Assembly: GCA_009787405.1 (NCBI GenBank)
Contig: WRGA01000124.1
Location: 34,607-98,606 of the forward strand
DNA length: 64,000 bases
Reading direction: 5' to 3'
Source of the DNA: Candidatus Azobacteroides sp.
Lineage (GTDB): Bacteria > Bacteroidota > Bacteroidia > Bacteroidales > WRGA01
Shown here: positions 48,810 to 57,379 of the stretch, piece by piece
How positions within the stretch are numbered: position 1 is the first letter of the stretch
How the letters are laid out: every line of letters begins with the position of its first letter
Notes under the pieces: generated by a model
What the model saw: only the letters and a program-made list of their open reading frames with translations
What the model was told of the DNA's origin: nothing
The model's database searches: none
Translations under genes and position numbers: made by a program

Positions 48810-49310
48810 ATGAGATTTTTAAAGTACGTTTTTGTTGGAGTTTTACTGCTTTTCTTTATTTCTTTTACAGGAGAACAAACTGCAAGATCCTCCGAAGGTT
48901 TGTTTGAAGGTAATAAGGCGCCCGAAATTTCGGTCGATGATTTATCGGGAAAATTGAATTTAAAGGATTTCGAAGGACGTTATGTATTGGTGAATTTTTG
49001 GGCGGCTTATGATGCCCGTTCCCGTGAAAACAATGTAAGCCTTTGGAATGAAGTAAAAAAAATCAACAAAAAAGAAGTGGCAATGGTATCTGTTTCATTC
49101 GACAAATTTGAATCCGTATTCGAAGAAACGGTTAAAATCGACGGAATAGACCAAACAACTCAATTTTATGAGGCAAAAGGAGAAAATTCCGAGCTGTTCA
49201 AAAAGTACCAATTGCAAAAAGGTTTCACAAGTTATCTTTTGGACAAATCAGGAAAGATCCTGGCCAAAGGAGTCCATGCCGAAAATCTGAGAACGTTACT
49301 GAGAAATTAA
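48810..49310 (+). CDS. TlpA/AhpC-like thioredoxin-fold protein lacking the CxxC motif
   Basis: APEISVDDLSGKLNLKDFEGRYVLVNFWAAYDARSRENNVSLWNEV; the usual FWAxWCxPC is replaced. Confidence 0.8.
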   Translation: MRFLKYVFVGVLLLFFISFTGEQTARSSEGLFEGNKAPEISVDDLSGKLNLKDFEGRYVLVNFWAAYDARSRENNVSLWNEVKKINKKEVAMVSVSFDKFESVFEETVKIDGIDQTTQFYEAKGENSELFKKYQLQKGFTSYLLDKSGKILAKGVHAENLRTLLRN

Positions 49311-49326
49311 TAAGTTCTGCTTTTAG

Positions 49327-49364
49327 TGAAAAAGCCGCTTCCGATTCTCGGAGCGGCTTTTTCA
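49327..49364. terminator. Bidirectional intrinsic terminator
   Basis: TGAAAAAGCCGCT-TCCGATTCTCGG-AGCGGCTTTTTCA, 13-bp perfect stem between convergent genes. Confidence 0.88.
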
Positions 49365-49430
49365 TTGAGAATAACTGAATGACCGGATGTGCGAATAGTA
49401 ATTATTTAGATGTTAATCTAATTCATTCGT

Positions 49431-51080
49431 TTATGACGGAACATTTAATGTTTTCTTATACAATTCCGGATCGTTCAAAATTTCGATTGCTTTTTTCAAA
49501 TCCTCGTCGTCTTTCAGATTTTCGATGATCTCTCCTTTTTGATAATAGTAACGTTTGACGATTTCAGCGCTCAACATTCTGACAATTTGAGATTTGAATT
49601 TATCCAAATCCCGATCCAAATCGGGAGCCAATTTATTTTCCAATGCGGCAAATTCACTTGACGCAGAATCAAGATAGCCTTCAAATTCGGCAATTTCTTT
49701 CAGATTTTTCAAATATTTTGCCGTTTGTCGGTCATAGGTAAAATCCTTTGATTTGACATATTGTTTAAAATCGTTGTAATCAGCGTCCGACAGCGAAAAA
49801 TTTTCGACGGGAGCAATGAACGGATGCTTGATCGCATATTGAGTGGCGTAATCAAAAATAATATTTTCGGCGACCAGATAATAAGCGATATTTCCCGATT
49901 TTTCGCCTTCCACGGTAAAATCGGGAGTAATGCCTCTGCCGTCCCGGACTTTTCTTCCGCCGGCTGTTGAAAATTCGGTGGTCAGACTGTCGGGAATATA
50001 ATCGGCCGAACCGTTTTCATCCCGGTGGGCATAATCAATGGCCTGAATACAACGTCCGCTCGGAATATAATATTTTGCGATCGTAACCTTTAACGTTCCG
50101 TTATATCCTATTTCGCGGGTGGTTTGTACCAATCCTTTTCCGAAGGTGCGATTACCGACGATAACGGCACGATCCAAATCTTGCAAAGCGCCCGAAACAA
50201 TTTCGGAAGCCGAAGCCGAACTGTTATTCACCAATACCACCAACGGAATATTCGGGGCAATAGGCTCGATCGTTGTCTTATAATTCCGGTTCCATTGTTT
50301 TATTTTCCCTTTTGTGGACATCACATCTTTTCCTTTCGGCACAAAAAAATTGACTGTTTGCACAGCCGACTCCAAAATCCCTCCCAAATTATTTCTCAGA
50401 TCCAGGATTAATTTTTCGGCTTTCCGGTTATTAATCAGATCAAGTATCGCATACCTCAACTCACCTCCGCTTTTATCGGTGAAACCCGAAAGATAAATAT
50501 ATCCTGTTTTATCGTTTACCATTCCGGAATAGGTTACGGAATTGATTTGAATATTTTCCCGTTTGATTTCTTTGATGAAAGGCTTTTTTTCTCCGGGACG
50601 TTCCAATTTAATTTTCACGATGGTACCGGCTTGTCCTTTGAGCTTTGCGCTCACTTCCGAACTCGATTTGCCGACCATGTTTTCTCCGTCGATTTCCAAA
50701 ATAATATCTCCGGCTTTCAACCCTCCTTTTTGGGCCGGCATTCCTTCGTAAGGATCGGAAATGACGACACGGCTGTCTTTTCCGAGCATGATCGTGGAAC
50801 CGATGCCTGCATATTCCCCTGTGGTTAAAAATTTGAAATCATCGGATTCTTTTTCCGAAATGTAATCGGTATATGGATCAAGGCCGCTTAACATGGCATC
50901 GATGCCCGAACGGATAACCTTTTCGGTATTCAACGTATCTACATAAAACATATCCAACTCTTTATACAAAGAATTGAATATATCCAGATTTTTACTTATT
51001 TCAAAATTCCGGTCATCTTGGGCCGAAACAATGAAATGACATATTAAGAAACAAATCCCTGCACTAAAATATCTTCTCAT
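49431..51080 (-). CDS. S41 family C-terminal processing peptidase with PDZ domain
   Basis: GIGSTIMLGKDSRVVISDPYEGMPAQKGGLKAGDIILEIDGENM; VLVNNSSASASEIVSGALQDLDRAVIVGNRTFGKGLVQ. Confidence 0.94.
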   Translation of the reverse strand: MRRYFSAGICFLICHFIVSAQDDRNFEISKNLDIFNSLYKELDMFYVDTLNTEKVIRSGIDAMLSGLDPYTDYISEKESDDFKFLTTGEYAGIGSTIMLGKDSRVVISDPYEGMPAQKGGLKAGDIILEIDGENMVGKSSSEVSAKLKGQAGTIVKIKLERPGEKKPFIKEIKRENIQINSVTYSGMVNDKTGYIYLSGFTDKSGGELRYAILDLINNRKAEKLILDLRNNLGGILESAVQTVNFFVPKGKDVMSTKGKIKQWNRNYKTTIEPIAPNIPLVVLVNNSSASASEIVSGALQDLDRAVIVGNRTFGKGLVQTTREIGYNGTLKVTIAKYYIPSGRCIQAIDYAHRDENGSADYIPDSLTTEFSTAGGRKVRDGRGITPDFTVEGEKSGNIAYYLVAENIIFDYATQYAIKHPFIAPVENFSLSDADYNDFKQYVKSKDFTYDRQTAKYLKNLKEIAEFEGYLDSASSEFAALENKLAPDLDRDLDKFKSQIVRMLSAEIVKRYYYQKGEIIENLKDDEDLKKAIEILNDPELYKKTLNVPS

Positions 51081-51114
51081 TGATCGTTTTTATTTTTCAT
51101 TCACACAATATCGG

Positions 51115-52095
51115 TTATAATTTCTTTATTTCATCGGAAATTTTCAGCCAACGGTCATCGCTCATTTTAGGTCCCACCACCTCAACAATGTTTCCGGCAA
51201 GAATCGAACCATATTCACCGCAAACAGGAAGCGGTTTTTCCAAAGATAATCCGTGCATAAATCCGGCAGCATACAAGTCGCCGGCGCCGGTGGTATCGAC
51301 GGGAATTGCGGGAATTGTGGCAACATGATGAAAAATATCCTTTTGTTTGATGAAAGCGCCGTCTGCACCAACTTTCACAACTGCGATCTCGCACATGCCG
51401 GCAATTTCGGACAAAGCCTTTTCAGGGTTTTTTCCCGTCAACGCTTTTGCCTCTTCTTCGTTGGCAAAAACAATGTAGGCATAATGCTGAATCAAATGAC
51501 GCAGAAAATCCAAATTGGATTCGACAACATTGTAACTGGCCAAGTCGATTGCGATCCGGATGTCCGCATCTTTCGCTAAAGTCACGGCCCGTTCGATCAA
51601 AGCATGATTTTGAACCAGATAACCCTCGATATAGAAAAAATCGTATCCCGAAAACATCTCGGGAAGCAAATCGTCCGGCTCCAATTCGGCCGCGGCGCCG
51701 AGAAACGTACCGAAAGTTCTTTCACTGTCGGGAGAAATAAAAGCGATGGCCCTTCCCGACGGAGTATTGTTTTTCAATAGCGAAGGAAGAATGCCGCATT
51801 GAACCATATCGTTGAAAAAAACATCGGACAAAGCGTCTTGTCCCGTTTTTCCGATGAATCCGCAAGGATTTCCCAAGCGGGCTAATCCGGCAATGGTGTT
51901 GGCAGCCGAACCTCCCGCCATCAAAGTCGTTTCTTTACCTTCTATTTTTTCATAGATCAAAGACAAACGAGTTTCGTCGATTAATTGCATGCTGCCTTTC
52001 GGAAAATTTAATTCTGCCAACAGATCATCCGATTGAAGACGGATTAAAATGTCGACCAGGGCATTGCCCATTCCTAATACTTTTTTCATTTTCAT
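51115..52095 (-). CDS. PfkB-family carbohydrate/adenosine kinase
   Basis: VLGMGNALVDILIRLQSD; GGSAANTIAGLARLGNPCGFIGKTGQD; VDTTGAGDLYAAGFMHGL. Confidence 0.9.
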   Translation of the reverse strand: MKMKKVLGMGNALVDILIRLQSDDLLAELNFPKGSMQLIDETRLSLIYEKIEGKETTLMAGGSAANTIAGLARLGNPCGFIGKTGQDALSDVFFNDMVQCGILPSLLKNNTPSGRAIAFISPDSERTFGTFLGAAAELEPDDLLPEMFSGYDFFYIEGYLVQNHALIERAVTLAKDADIRIAIDLASYNVVESNLDFLRHLIQHYAYIVFANEEEAKALTGKNPEKALSEIAGMCEIAVVKVGADGAFIKQKDIFHHVATIPAIPVDTTGAGDLYAAGFMHGLSLEKPLPVCGEYGSILAGNIVEVVGPKMSDDRWLKISDEIKKL

Positions 52096-52195
52096 TCCGT
52101 AAATATTTGTCGGCCTATTTTTATGCTCTTTGGTCTAAAAAAATCTGAACAAATTCATGAACCGGCCTCTTGGTTGCAAAAATTTATGCAAAGAT

Positions 52196-52227
52196 ATTGC
52201 ATAATTAGACATTATGCATTACTTTTG
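52196..52227 (+). promoter_or_regulatory. Bacteroidetes-type promoter for the tRNA-Asn pair
   Basis: ATTG-N20-TACTTTTG, ending 33 bp before the first tRNA. Confidence 0.6.
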
Positions 52228-52260
52228 CACTCGCATTTTAAAGAAATGGATATAAAATCT

Positions 52261-52334
52261 TCTTCCTTAGCTCAGTCGGTTAGAGCATCTGACTGTTAAT
52301 CAGAGGGTCCTTGGTTCAAGTCCAAGAGGAAGAG
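52261..52334 (+). tRNA. tRNA-Asn(GTT), copy 1
   Basis: Acceptor TCTTCCT/AGGAAGA, anticodon loop CTGTTAA, T-arm CTTGGTTCAAGTCCAAG. Confidence 0.93.
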
Positions 52335-52370
52335 CGATTAAAAATTTTTATTGTTTTTTTAATAAAATTT

Positions 52371-52444
52371 TCTTCCTTAGCTCAGTCGGTTAGAGCATCT
52401 GACTGTTAATCAGAGGGTCCTTGGTTCAAGTCCAAGAGGAAGAG
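52371..52444 (+). tRNA. tRNA-Asn(GTT), copy 2
   Basis: Identical 74 nt to copy 1. Confidence 0.93.
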
Positions 52445-52449
52445 CAAAA

Positions 52450-52482
52450 ACCTGCATTTCTTGAATACAGGTTTTTTTTTGA
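52450..52482 (+). terminator. Intrinsic terminator after tRNA-Asn
   Basis: CCTGCATTTCTTGAATACAGG followed by T9. Confidence 0.75.
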
Positions 52483-52941
52483 TCACCCGGATCTAACCCC
52501 TGCTTTATTCCCTTCTATGTTATAACCCAAATTTTCGAGTATTATTTAACAAAATTTAATTCTCCACCATGGCGAACATGTTTTCCGATAGAAAGAATAT
52601 ATTTCAATTACAATAAAAAAATATTCTTTGTATATTGTTTTTTTAAAAAGAATTTTTGAGGAAGTCGGACTGTAAGTCCTTTCAAGTAAAAAAGAGGACA
52701 AACAACATGTCCGCCTCGACAGGCTTTCATAAAACTGCTCGCTGGCAGAAATCATTCCCGATGACTTTTTGCAGTCAGGTGATAAAGACATTGCCGGGTA
52801 AAACATCAGATTAAATTTTATAAACCTCCGGTTTCTTAAGTATAAATCGTAATTCTCTGTTAACCACATTGTTGTATAAATTTTCTTTTTTCAAATCGGC
52901 TGTTTCGTCAATAATTAATATAAATTAATAAATAAGTTAAA

Positions 52942-52972
52942 TTGTAATTCTTTGACATTTTTATTATTTTTG
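52942..52972 (+). promoter_or_regulatory. Bacteroidetes-type promoter for tRNA-Val
   Basis: TTG-N20-TATTTTTG upstream of the tRNA. Confidence 0.5.
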
Positions 52973-52990
52973 TGCCGCAAAGCAGGTGGG

Positions 52991-53065
52991 AGCTGTTAGC
53001 TCAGTTGGTTTAGAGCATTACCTTGACAGGGTAGGGGTCATCGGTTCGAGTCCGATACAGCTCAC
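52991..53065 (+). tRNA. tRNA-Val(GAC)
   Basis: Acceptor GAGCTGT/ACAGCTC, anticodon loop TTGACAG, T-arm ATCGGTTCGAGTCCGAT. Confidence 0.92.
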
Positions 53066-53290
53066 TTGAAATAACAAGGATAAAGAAGATAAATAAATTC
53101 AGCCTCATTACCTCATTTGAAAACAAACCTCTGAAAATAAGCGGATAAAGGTAAGGTGTAGCTGATGAGTCCCCATACTATTAAGGGGATCTTAAAGCTA
53201 TTATAACTTATTTATTCCTCATACCTGAGAGTTGATTTGTGTCCGTTTAGACACTACTTTGTACATCTTTTTAAATGCTATTCAAACACG

Positions 53291-54082
53291 ATGAATAAAA
53301 TTGTAAGTAAAGAATTTTTCTCCGAAAATGTCGTAAGACTTGAGGTCGAAGCCCCCTTAATCGCCAAAGCACGGAAAGCCGGGCATTTTGTCATTGTCCG
53401 CGTCGGTGAAAAAGGCGAGCGGGTGCCATTGACCATCGCATCCTCCGATGTTCAAAAAGGTACAATCACTTTGGTGGTTCAAAATGTGGGAAAATCATCC
53501 AAAAAAATTTGCGCGTTAAATGAAGGAGATTATTTTACGGATGTAGTGGGGCCTTTGGGAAAAGCGACTCATATTGAAAATTTCGGCACGGTGGTTTGTG
53601 CATGCGGGGGTGTGGGAACGGCACCGATGCTTCCCATTGCCGAGGCCTTGAAAAAAGCCGGAAATAAAGTGATTGTCGTACTTGCGGCACGCACCAAAGA
53701 TTTGATCATTCTGGAAGAAGAAATGAAAAAAAATTCCGATGAAGTGATGGTCATGACCGATGACGGTTCTTACGGAAAAAAAGGGTTGGTGACCAACGGA
53801 GTGGAAGAAGTTATCAATCGTGAAAAAGTTGATCTGTGCGTAACGATCGGGCCGGCAATTATGATGAAATTTGTTTCTCTCCTTACGAAAAAATATAACA
53901 TTCCGACTGTGGCGTCATTAAATACGATCATGGTCGATGGAACGGGAATGTGCGGAGCATGCCGGGTGACGGTCGGCGGAAAAACAAAATTCGTATGCGT
54001 CGACGGTCCCGAATTTGATGCTCACCAAGTGGATTTCGACGAAATGTTGATCCGTCTGACTTCTTATAAAGATTTAGAATAA
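53291..54082 (+). CDS. nfnA: Ferredoxin-NADP+ reductase subunit alpha (NfnA-like)
   Basis: MNKIVSKEFFSENVVRLEVEAPLIAKARKAGHFVIVRVGEKGERVPLTIA; CACGGVGTAPMLPIAEALKKAGN; DGTGMCGACRVTVGGKTKFVCVDGPEFDAHQVDFD. Confidence 0.9.
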   Translation: MNKIVSKEFFSENVVRLEVEAPLIAKARKAGHFVIVRVGEKGERVPLTIASSDVQKGTITLVVQNVGKSSKKICALNEGDYFTDVVGPLGKATHIENFGTVVCACGGVGTAPMLPIAEALKKAGNKVIVVLAARTKDLIILEEEMKKNSDEVMVMTDDGSYGKKGLVTNGVEEVINREKVDLCVTIGPAIMMKFVSLLTKKYNIPTVASLNTIMVDGTGMCGACRVTVGGKTKFVCVDGPEFDAHQVDFDEMLIRLTSYKDLE

Positions 54083-54089
54083 TTTCGGG

Positions 54090-54186
54090 TAAGAACATGA
54101 CAGAATTCAATTTATACTATTTTATACACAAAGTCACAAAGAATTAAAACTTCACGTCTTTCTCCCTTTGCGTTTAAAATATAAAC
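54090..54186 (+). repeat. Dispersed 'CGCAAAGACG' repeat copy between nfnA and nfnB
   Basis: GAACATGACAGAATTCAATTTATACTATTTTATACACAAAGTCACAAAGAATTAAAACTTCACGTCTTTCTCCCTTTGCGTTTAAAATATAAAC. Confidence 0.7.
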
Positions 54187-54224
54187 TATTTTTTCAACAT
54201 TACCGACTTACAGAAAATAAAATA

Positions 54225-55694
54225 ATGACAACGGAAGAATATTTAGCCTCAGAGCGCAATCAGTTTTGGCGCGAAGAATTACGTAAAAATAAAAAAACAA
54301 AAGAACGGGTGGACATTCCCCGGGTGAAAATGCGGGAATTGGATCCCGGATATCGCAGTCACAACAATGAAGAAGTGAATTTGGGATTGACGGTTGATCA
54401 GGCTTTGTCGGAAGCTCAACGTTGCCTGGATTGTGTAAATCCCATGTGCATTACCGGATGTCCGGTGGCGATCAATATTCCGAAATTCATCAAAAACATC
54501 GAGCGCAACGAATTTCTCGAAGCGGCAAAAACGCTGAAAGAAACCAGTGCGTTGCCGGCAGTTTGCGGTCGGGTGTGTCCGCAGGAAAAGCAATGCGAAG
54601 CCAAATGCATGTACATTCAAAAAATGGGGAAAGAGCCGGTTGCCATCGGTTATTTGGAGCGGTTTGCCGCGGATTATGAAAGAGAATCCGGACAAATATC
54701 CGTTCCCGAAACGGCGCCGAAAAACGGGATCAAGATTGCGGTCGTGGGTTCCGGACCTTCCGGATTGTCCTTTGCATTGGATATGGCGAAATTCGGATAT
54801 GACGTGACGGTTTTTGAAGCATTGCACGAAATCGGCGGTGTATTAAAATACGGGATTCCCGAATTTCGATTGCCCAATAAGATTGTGGATATTGAAGTGG
54901 ATGTTTTACGTAAAATAGGCGTGAAATTCATTACCGACTGCATCATCGGAAAAACCTTGATGTATGAAGATTTGCACGAACAAGGATTTAAAGGGATTTT
55001 CATCGGCAGCGGGGCAGGACTTCCGCGTTTTATGAACATTCCCGGAGAAAATCTGAACGGAGTGATGTCGGCCAACGAATATTTGACCCGTGTAAATTTG
55101 ATGGATGCCGCGAATCCCGAATCGGACACGCCTGTTTTAACCGGGAAAAAAGTGGCGGTCATCGGCGGCGGGAATACGGCCATGGATGCGGTGCGCACGG
55201 CGCGTCGTCTGGGAGCCGAACGAGCCGTGATTGTTTATCGCCGTTCGGAAGAAGAAATGCCGGCCCGGATCGAAGAAGTGAAACATGCCAAAGAAGAAGG
55301 CGTGGAGTTTTTTACGCTGCATAATCCCATAGAATATTACGGAGATGAAAAAGGACGGATAAAACAAATGCTGCTTCAAAAAATGACGTTGGGAGAACCT
55401 GATGCGTCGGGGCGGAGAAGTCCGGTTGAACTTCCGGGACAAACCGACCTGATAGATGTCGACCAAGTAATTGTCAGTGTGGGAGTTTCGCCGAATCCGC
55501 TCATTCCCGCTTCGATTTCCGGGTTGGAAGTCACCAACCGTGGAACATTGGTGGTGAATCAAGATAGCATGCAATCCTCTGTGGTCGATATATTTGCCGG
55601 AGGCGATATTATTCACGGAGGCGCAACCGTCATTCTCGCCATGGGCGACGGACGAAAAGCCGCCAAAGCAATGGATGAGTATTTGAAGGGATAA
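54225..55694 (+). CDS. nfnB: NADPH-dependent glutamate synthase small chain-like / NfnB
   Basis: EAQRCLDCVNPMCITGCPVAINIPKFI; VVGSGPSGLSFALDMAKFGYDVTVFEALHEIGGVLKYGIPEFRLP; VAVIGGGNTAMDAVRTARRLGAE. Confidence 0.92.
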   Translation: MTTEEYLASERNQFWREELRKNKKTKERVDIPRVKMRELDPGYRSHNNEEVNLGLTVDQALSEAQRCLDCVNPMCITGCPVAINIPKFIKNIERNEFLEAAKTLKETSALPAVCGRVCPQEKQCEAKCMYIQKMGKEPVAIGYLERFAADYERESGQISVPETAPKNGIKIAVVGSGPSGLSFALDMAKFGYDVTVFEALHEIGGVLKYGIPEFRLPNKIVDIEVDVLRKIGVKFITDCIIGKTLMYEDLHEQGFKGIFIGSGAGLPRFMNIPGENLNGVMSANEYLTRVNLMDAANPESDTPVLTGKKVAVIGGGNTAMDAVRTARRLGAERAVIVYRRSEEEMPARIEEVKHAKEEGVEFFTLHNPIEYYGDEKGRIKQMLLQKMTLGEPDASGRRSPVELPGQTDLIDVDQVIVSVGVSPNPLIPASISGLEVTNRGTLVVNQDSMQSSVVDIFAGGDIIHGGATVILAMGDGRKAAKAMDEYLKG

Positions 55695-55914
55695 GGGGAG
55701 ATGTTTCTCTTTTCGTCGGTAAATGAAACAAGATGAGCATCTTTGCATTATAAAATCGGATTTTATGGAAACGCTTTTAACCGGAATCACCATTAATGTA
55801 AATATATGCAAGGGAAGACCCGCCATTCGAAACATGAAATTTACGGGTTTCACAGCTGTTGGAACTGATCACTTGGGGAATGATATTTGATGAAATTTCG
55901 GCTGATTATCCTTT

Positions 55915-57375
55915 ATGGACAAAAACACATTGCTTCAACGCTTAGCGGATATCGAATGGAACGATTTCGAGGTTAAAAAAGCATCATCGGAATTGCCAAA
56001 AGGTGTTTGGGAAACAGTCAGCGCATTTTCCAATACTTCGGGGGGATGGCTTGTGTTGGGTGTTTCGCAAAATGATAAAATGTTTGAAGTTACAGGTGTT
56101 TCCAATCCCGAAAAAATGGAGCAGGATTTGATAACTGCCTTGCGTTCCCGTAACAAATTCAACGTGTTAATTAATCCTGAATGTAAGAAATACACCATTG
56201 ACGACAAAACGATTTTGGCATTTTACATCCCTTCGGCAGAACAAAAGCCTGTCTATTTCAATTCTTTGCAGAATACGTTTATTCGCACGGCAAGCGGCGA
56301 CCAACGTGCCACCGATTATGAAATAAACGTACTTTTGCGGGAACAATCTTTCGGCATTATGTCGGAAAAACCGGTAGAAGGAACAACAGTTCAATCTTTC
56401 AATAAATCTTCTTACAAAAGTTTCCGGGATTATCTGAAACGAATAATACCTGAATTGCCATACAATACGCTTGAAGACGATGAATTCAATCAAAAGTTGC
56501 AATTGGTGAAAGACGGTAAACTAACTTATGGAGGGTTGCTGTTTTTGGGCGACAATGTAGAAATATTAAACCATATATCCGATTTCAGGGTGGATTATTT
56601 GGAAATTCCTGCCACTTCATACGCCGATGCCGAGCCGAGATACACATTTCGTATTCAAGAACAGGAAAATCTTTGGGAATATTATTTTGTACTGTTTCAA
56701 CGCTTGCGTATTTATGCCGATAATCCGTTGTATATCGGCGATATGGGTATCGGGCACGAAGACAGTAAGCAATTAGACGCGCTTCGCGAGGGCTTAATAA
56801 ATATGCTGATTCATTGCGATTATTTCAGTCCGATGAAACCGCGTATTCGTGTTTTTACCAACCGCATTGAGTTTGAAAACCCCGGTACATTGCCTCGCCC
56901 GATAGAAGAATTAATGAAAGAAGACGTTTCAATCCCGCGCAATCCGGTATTGGCAAAATTGTTTCGTATAGCCAGGCTTTGCGAAAATGCCGGTTACGGT
57001 TTTGACAAAATGCTGGTATGGAAAAAAGAAACGCACAAAGACGTTATTTTTGAAACATCTATCGACAAAACCAAAGTAACTTTTATGCTGAAAGACGGAA
57101 AATTGGATATGTCGGGTGGCGAAGAAACAACCGGAAAACCACGTGAAAACACACAGAAAACACACAGAAAACACACAGAAAACGCACAGAAAACGGAAAC
57201 CTTTATTTTGAATTTGTTAAAAACAAATGCAGAAATTTCTCGTACCCAAATAGCCACACAATTAAGTCTGACCGAAGCGCAAGTAATACATTATTTGAGA
57301 GCTATGAAAAGGAATAATATCATTCGCAGAGAAGGTTCGGATAAAGGTGGTAAATGGATTATCATACATCGTTAA
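55915..57375 (+). CDS. ATP-binding transcriptional regulator-like protein (AlbA_2 + HATPase_c_4 + C-terminal wHTH)
   Basis: EWNDFEVKKASSELPKGVWETVSAFSNTSGGWLVLGVSQ; IRTASGDQRATDYEI; NRIEFENPGTLPRPIEELMKEDVSIPRNPVLAKLFRIARLCENAGYGFDKM; C-terminal ISRTQIATQLSLTEAQVIHYLRAMKRNNIIRREGS. Confidence 0.88.
   Translation: MDKNTLLQRLADIEWNDFEVKKASSELPKGVWETVSAFSNTSGGWLVLGVSQNDKMFEVTGVSNPEKMEQDLITALRSRNKFNVLINPECKKYTIDDKTILAFYIPSAEQKPVYFNSLQNTFIRTASGDQRATDYEINVLLREQSFGIMSEKPVEGTTVQSFNKSSYKSFRDYLKRIIPELPYNTLEDDEFNQKLQLVKDGKLTYGGLLFLGDNVEILNHISDFRVDYLEIPATSYADAEPRYTFRIQEQENLWEYYFVLFQRLRIYADNPLYIGDMGIGHEDSKQLDALREGLINMLIHCDYFSPMKPRIRVFTNRIEFENPGTLPRPIEELMKEDVSIPRNPVLAKLFRIARLCENAGYGFDKMLVWKKETHKDVIFETSIDKTKVTFMLKDGKLDMSGGEETTGKPRENTQKTHRKHTENAQKTETFILNLLKTNAEISRTQIATQLSLTEAQVIHYLRAMKRNNIIRREGSDKGGKWIIIHR
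57151..57194 (+). repeat. 11-bp tandem repeat, 4 units, inside the AlbA_2 gene
   Basis: ACACAGAAAAC x3 then GCACAGAAAAC. Confidence 0.92.
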
Positions 57376-57379
57376 TTTT

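Noticed and set aside
53162-53189. Hammerhead ribozyme (CTGATGAG followed by a TCCCC/GGGGA stem II)
   Set aside because: The required GAAA after stem II is replaced by TCTTAAAG, and no convincing stem III with a NUH cleavage site is visible. Kept only as a generic structured leader.
57151-57194. CRISPR-like direct repeats
   Set aside because: Units are 11 bp, contiguous and without spacers; no CRISPR array or cas gene was seen anywhere in the window.
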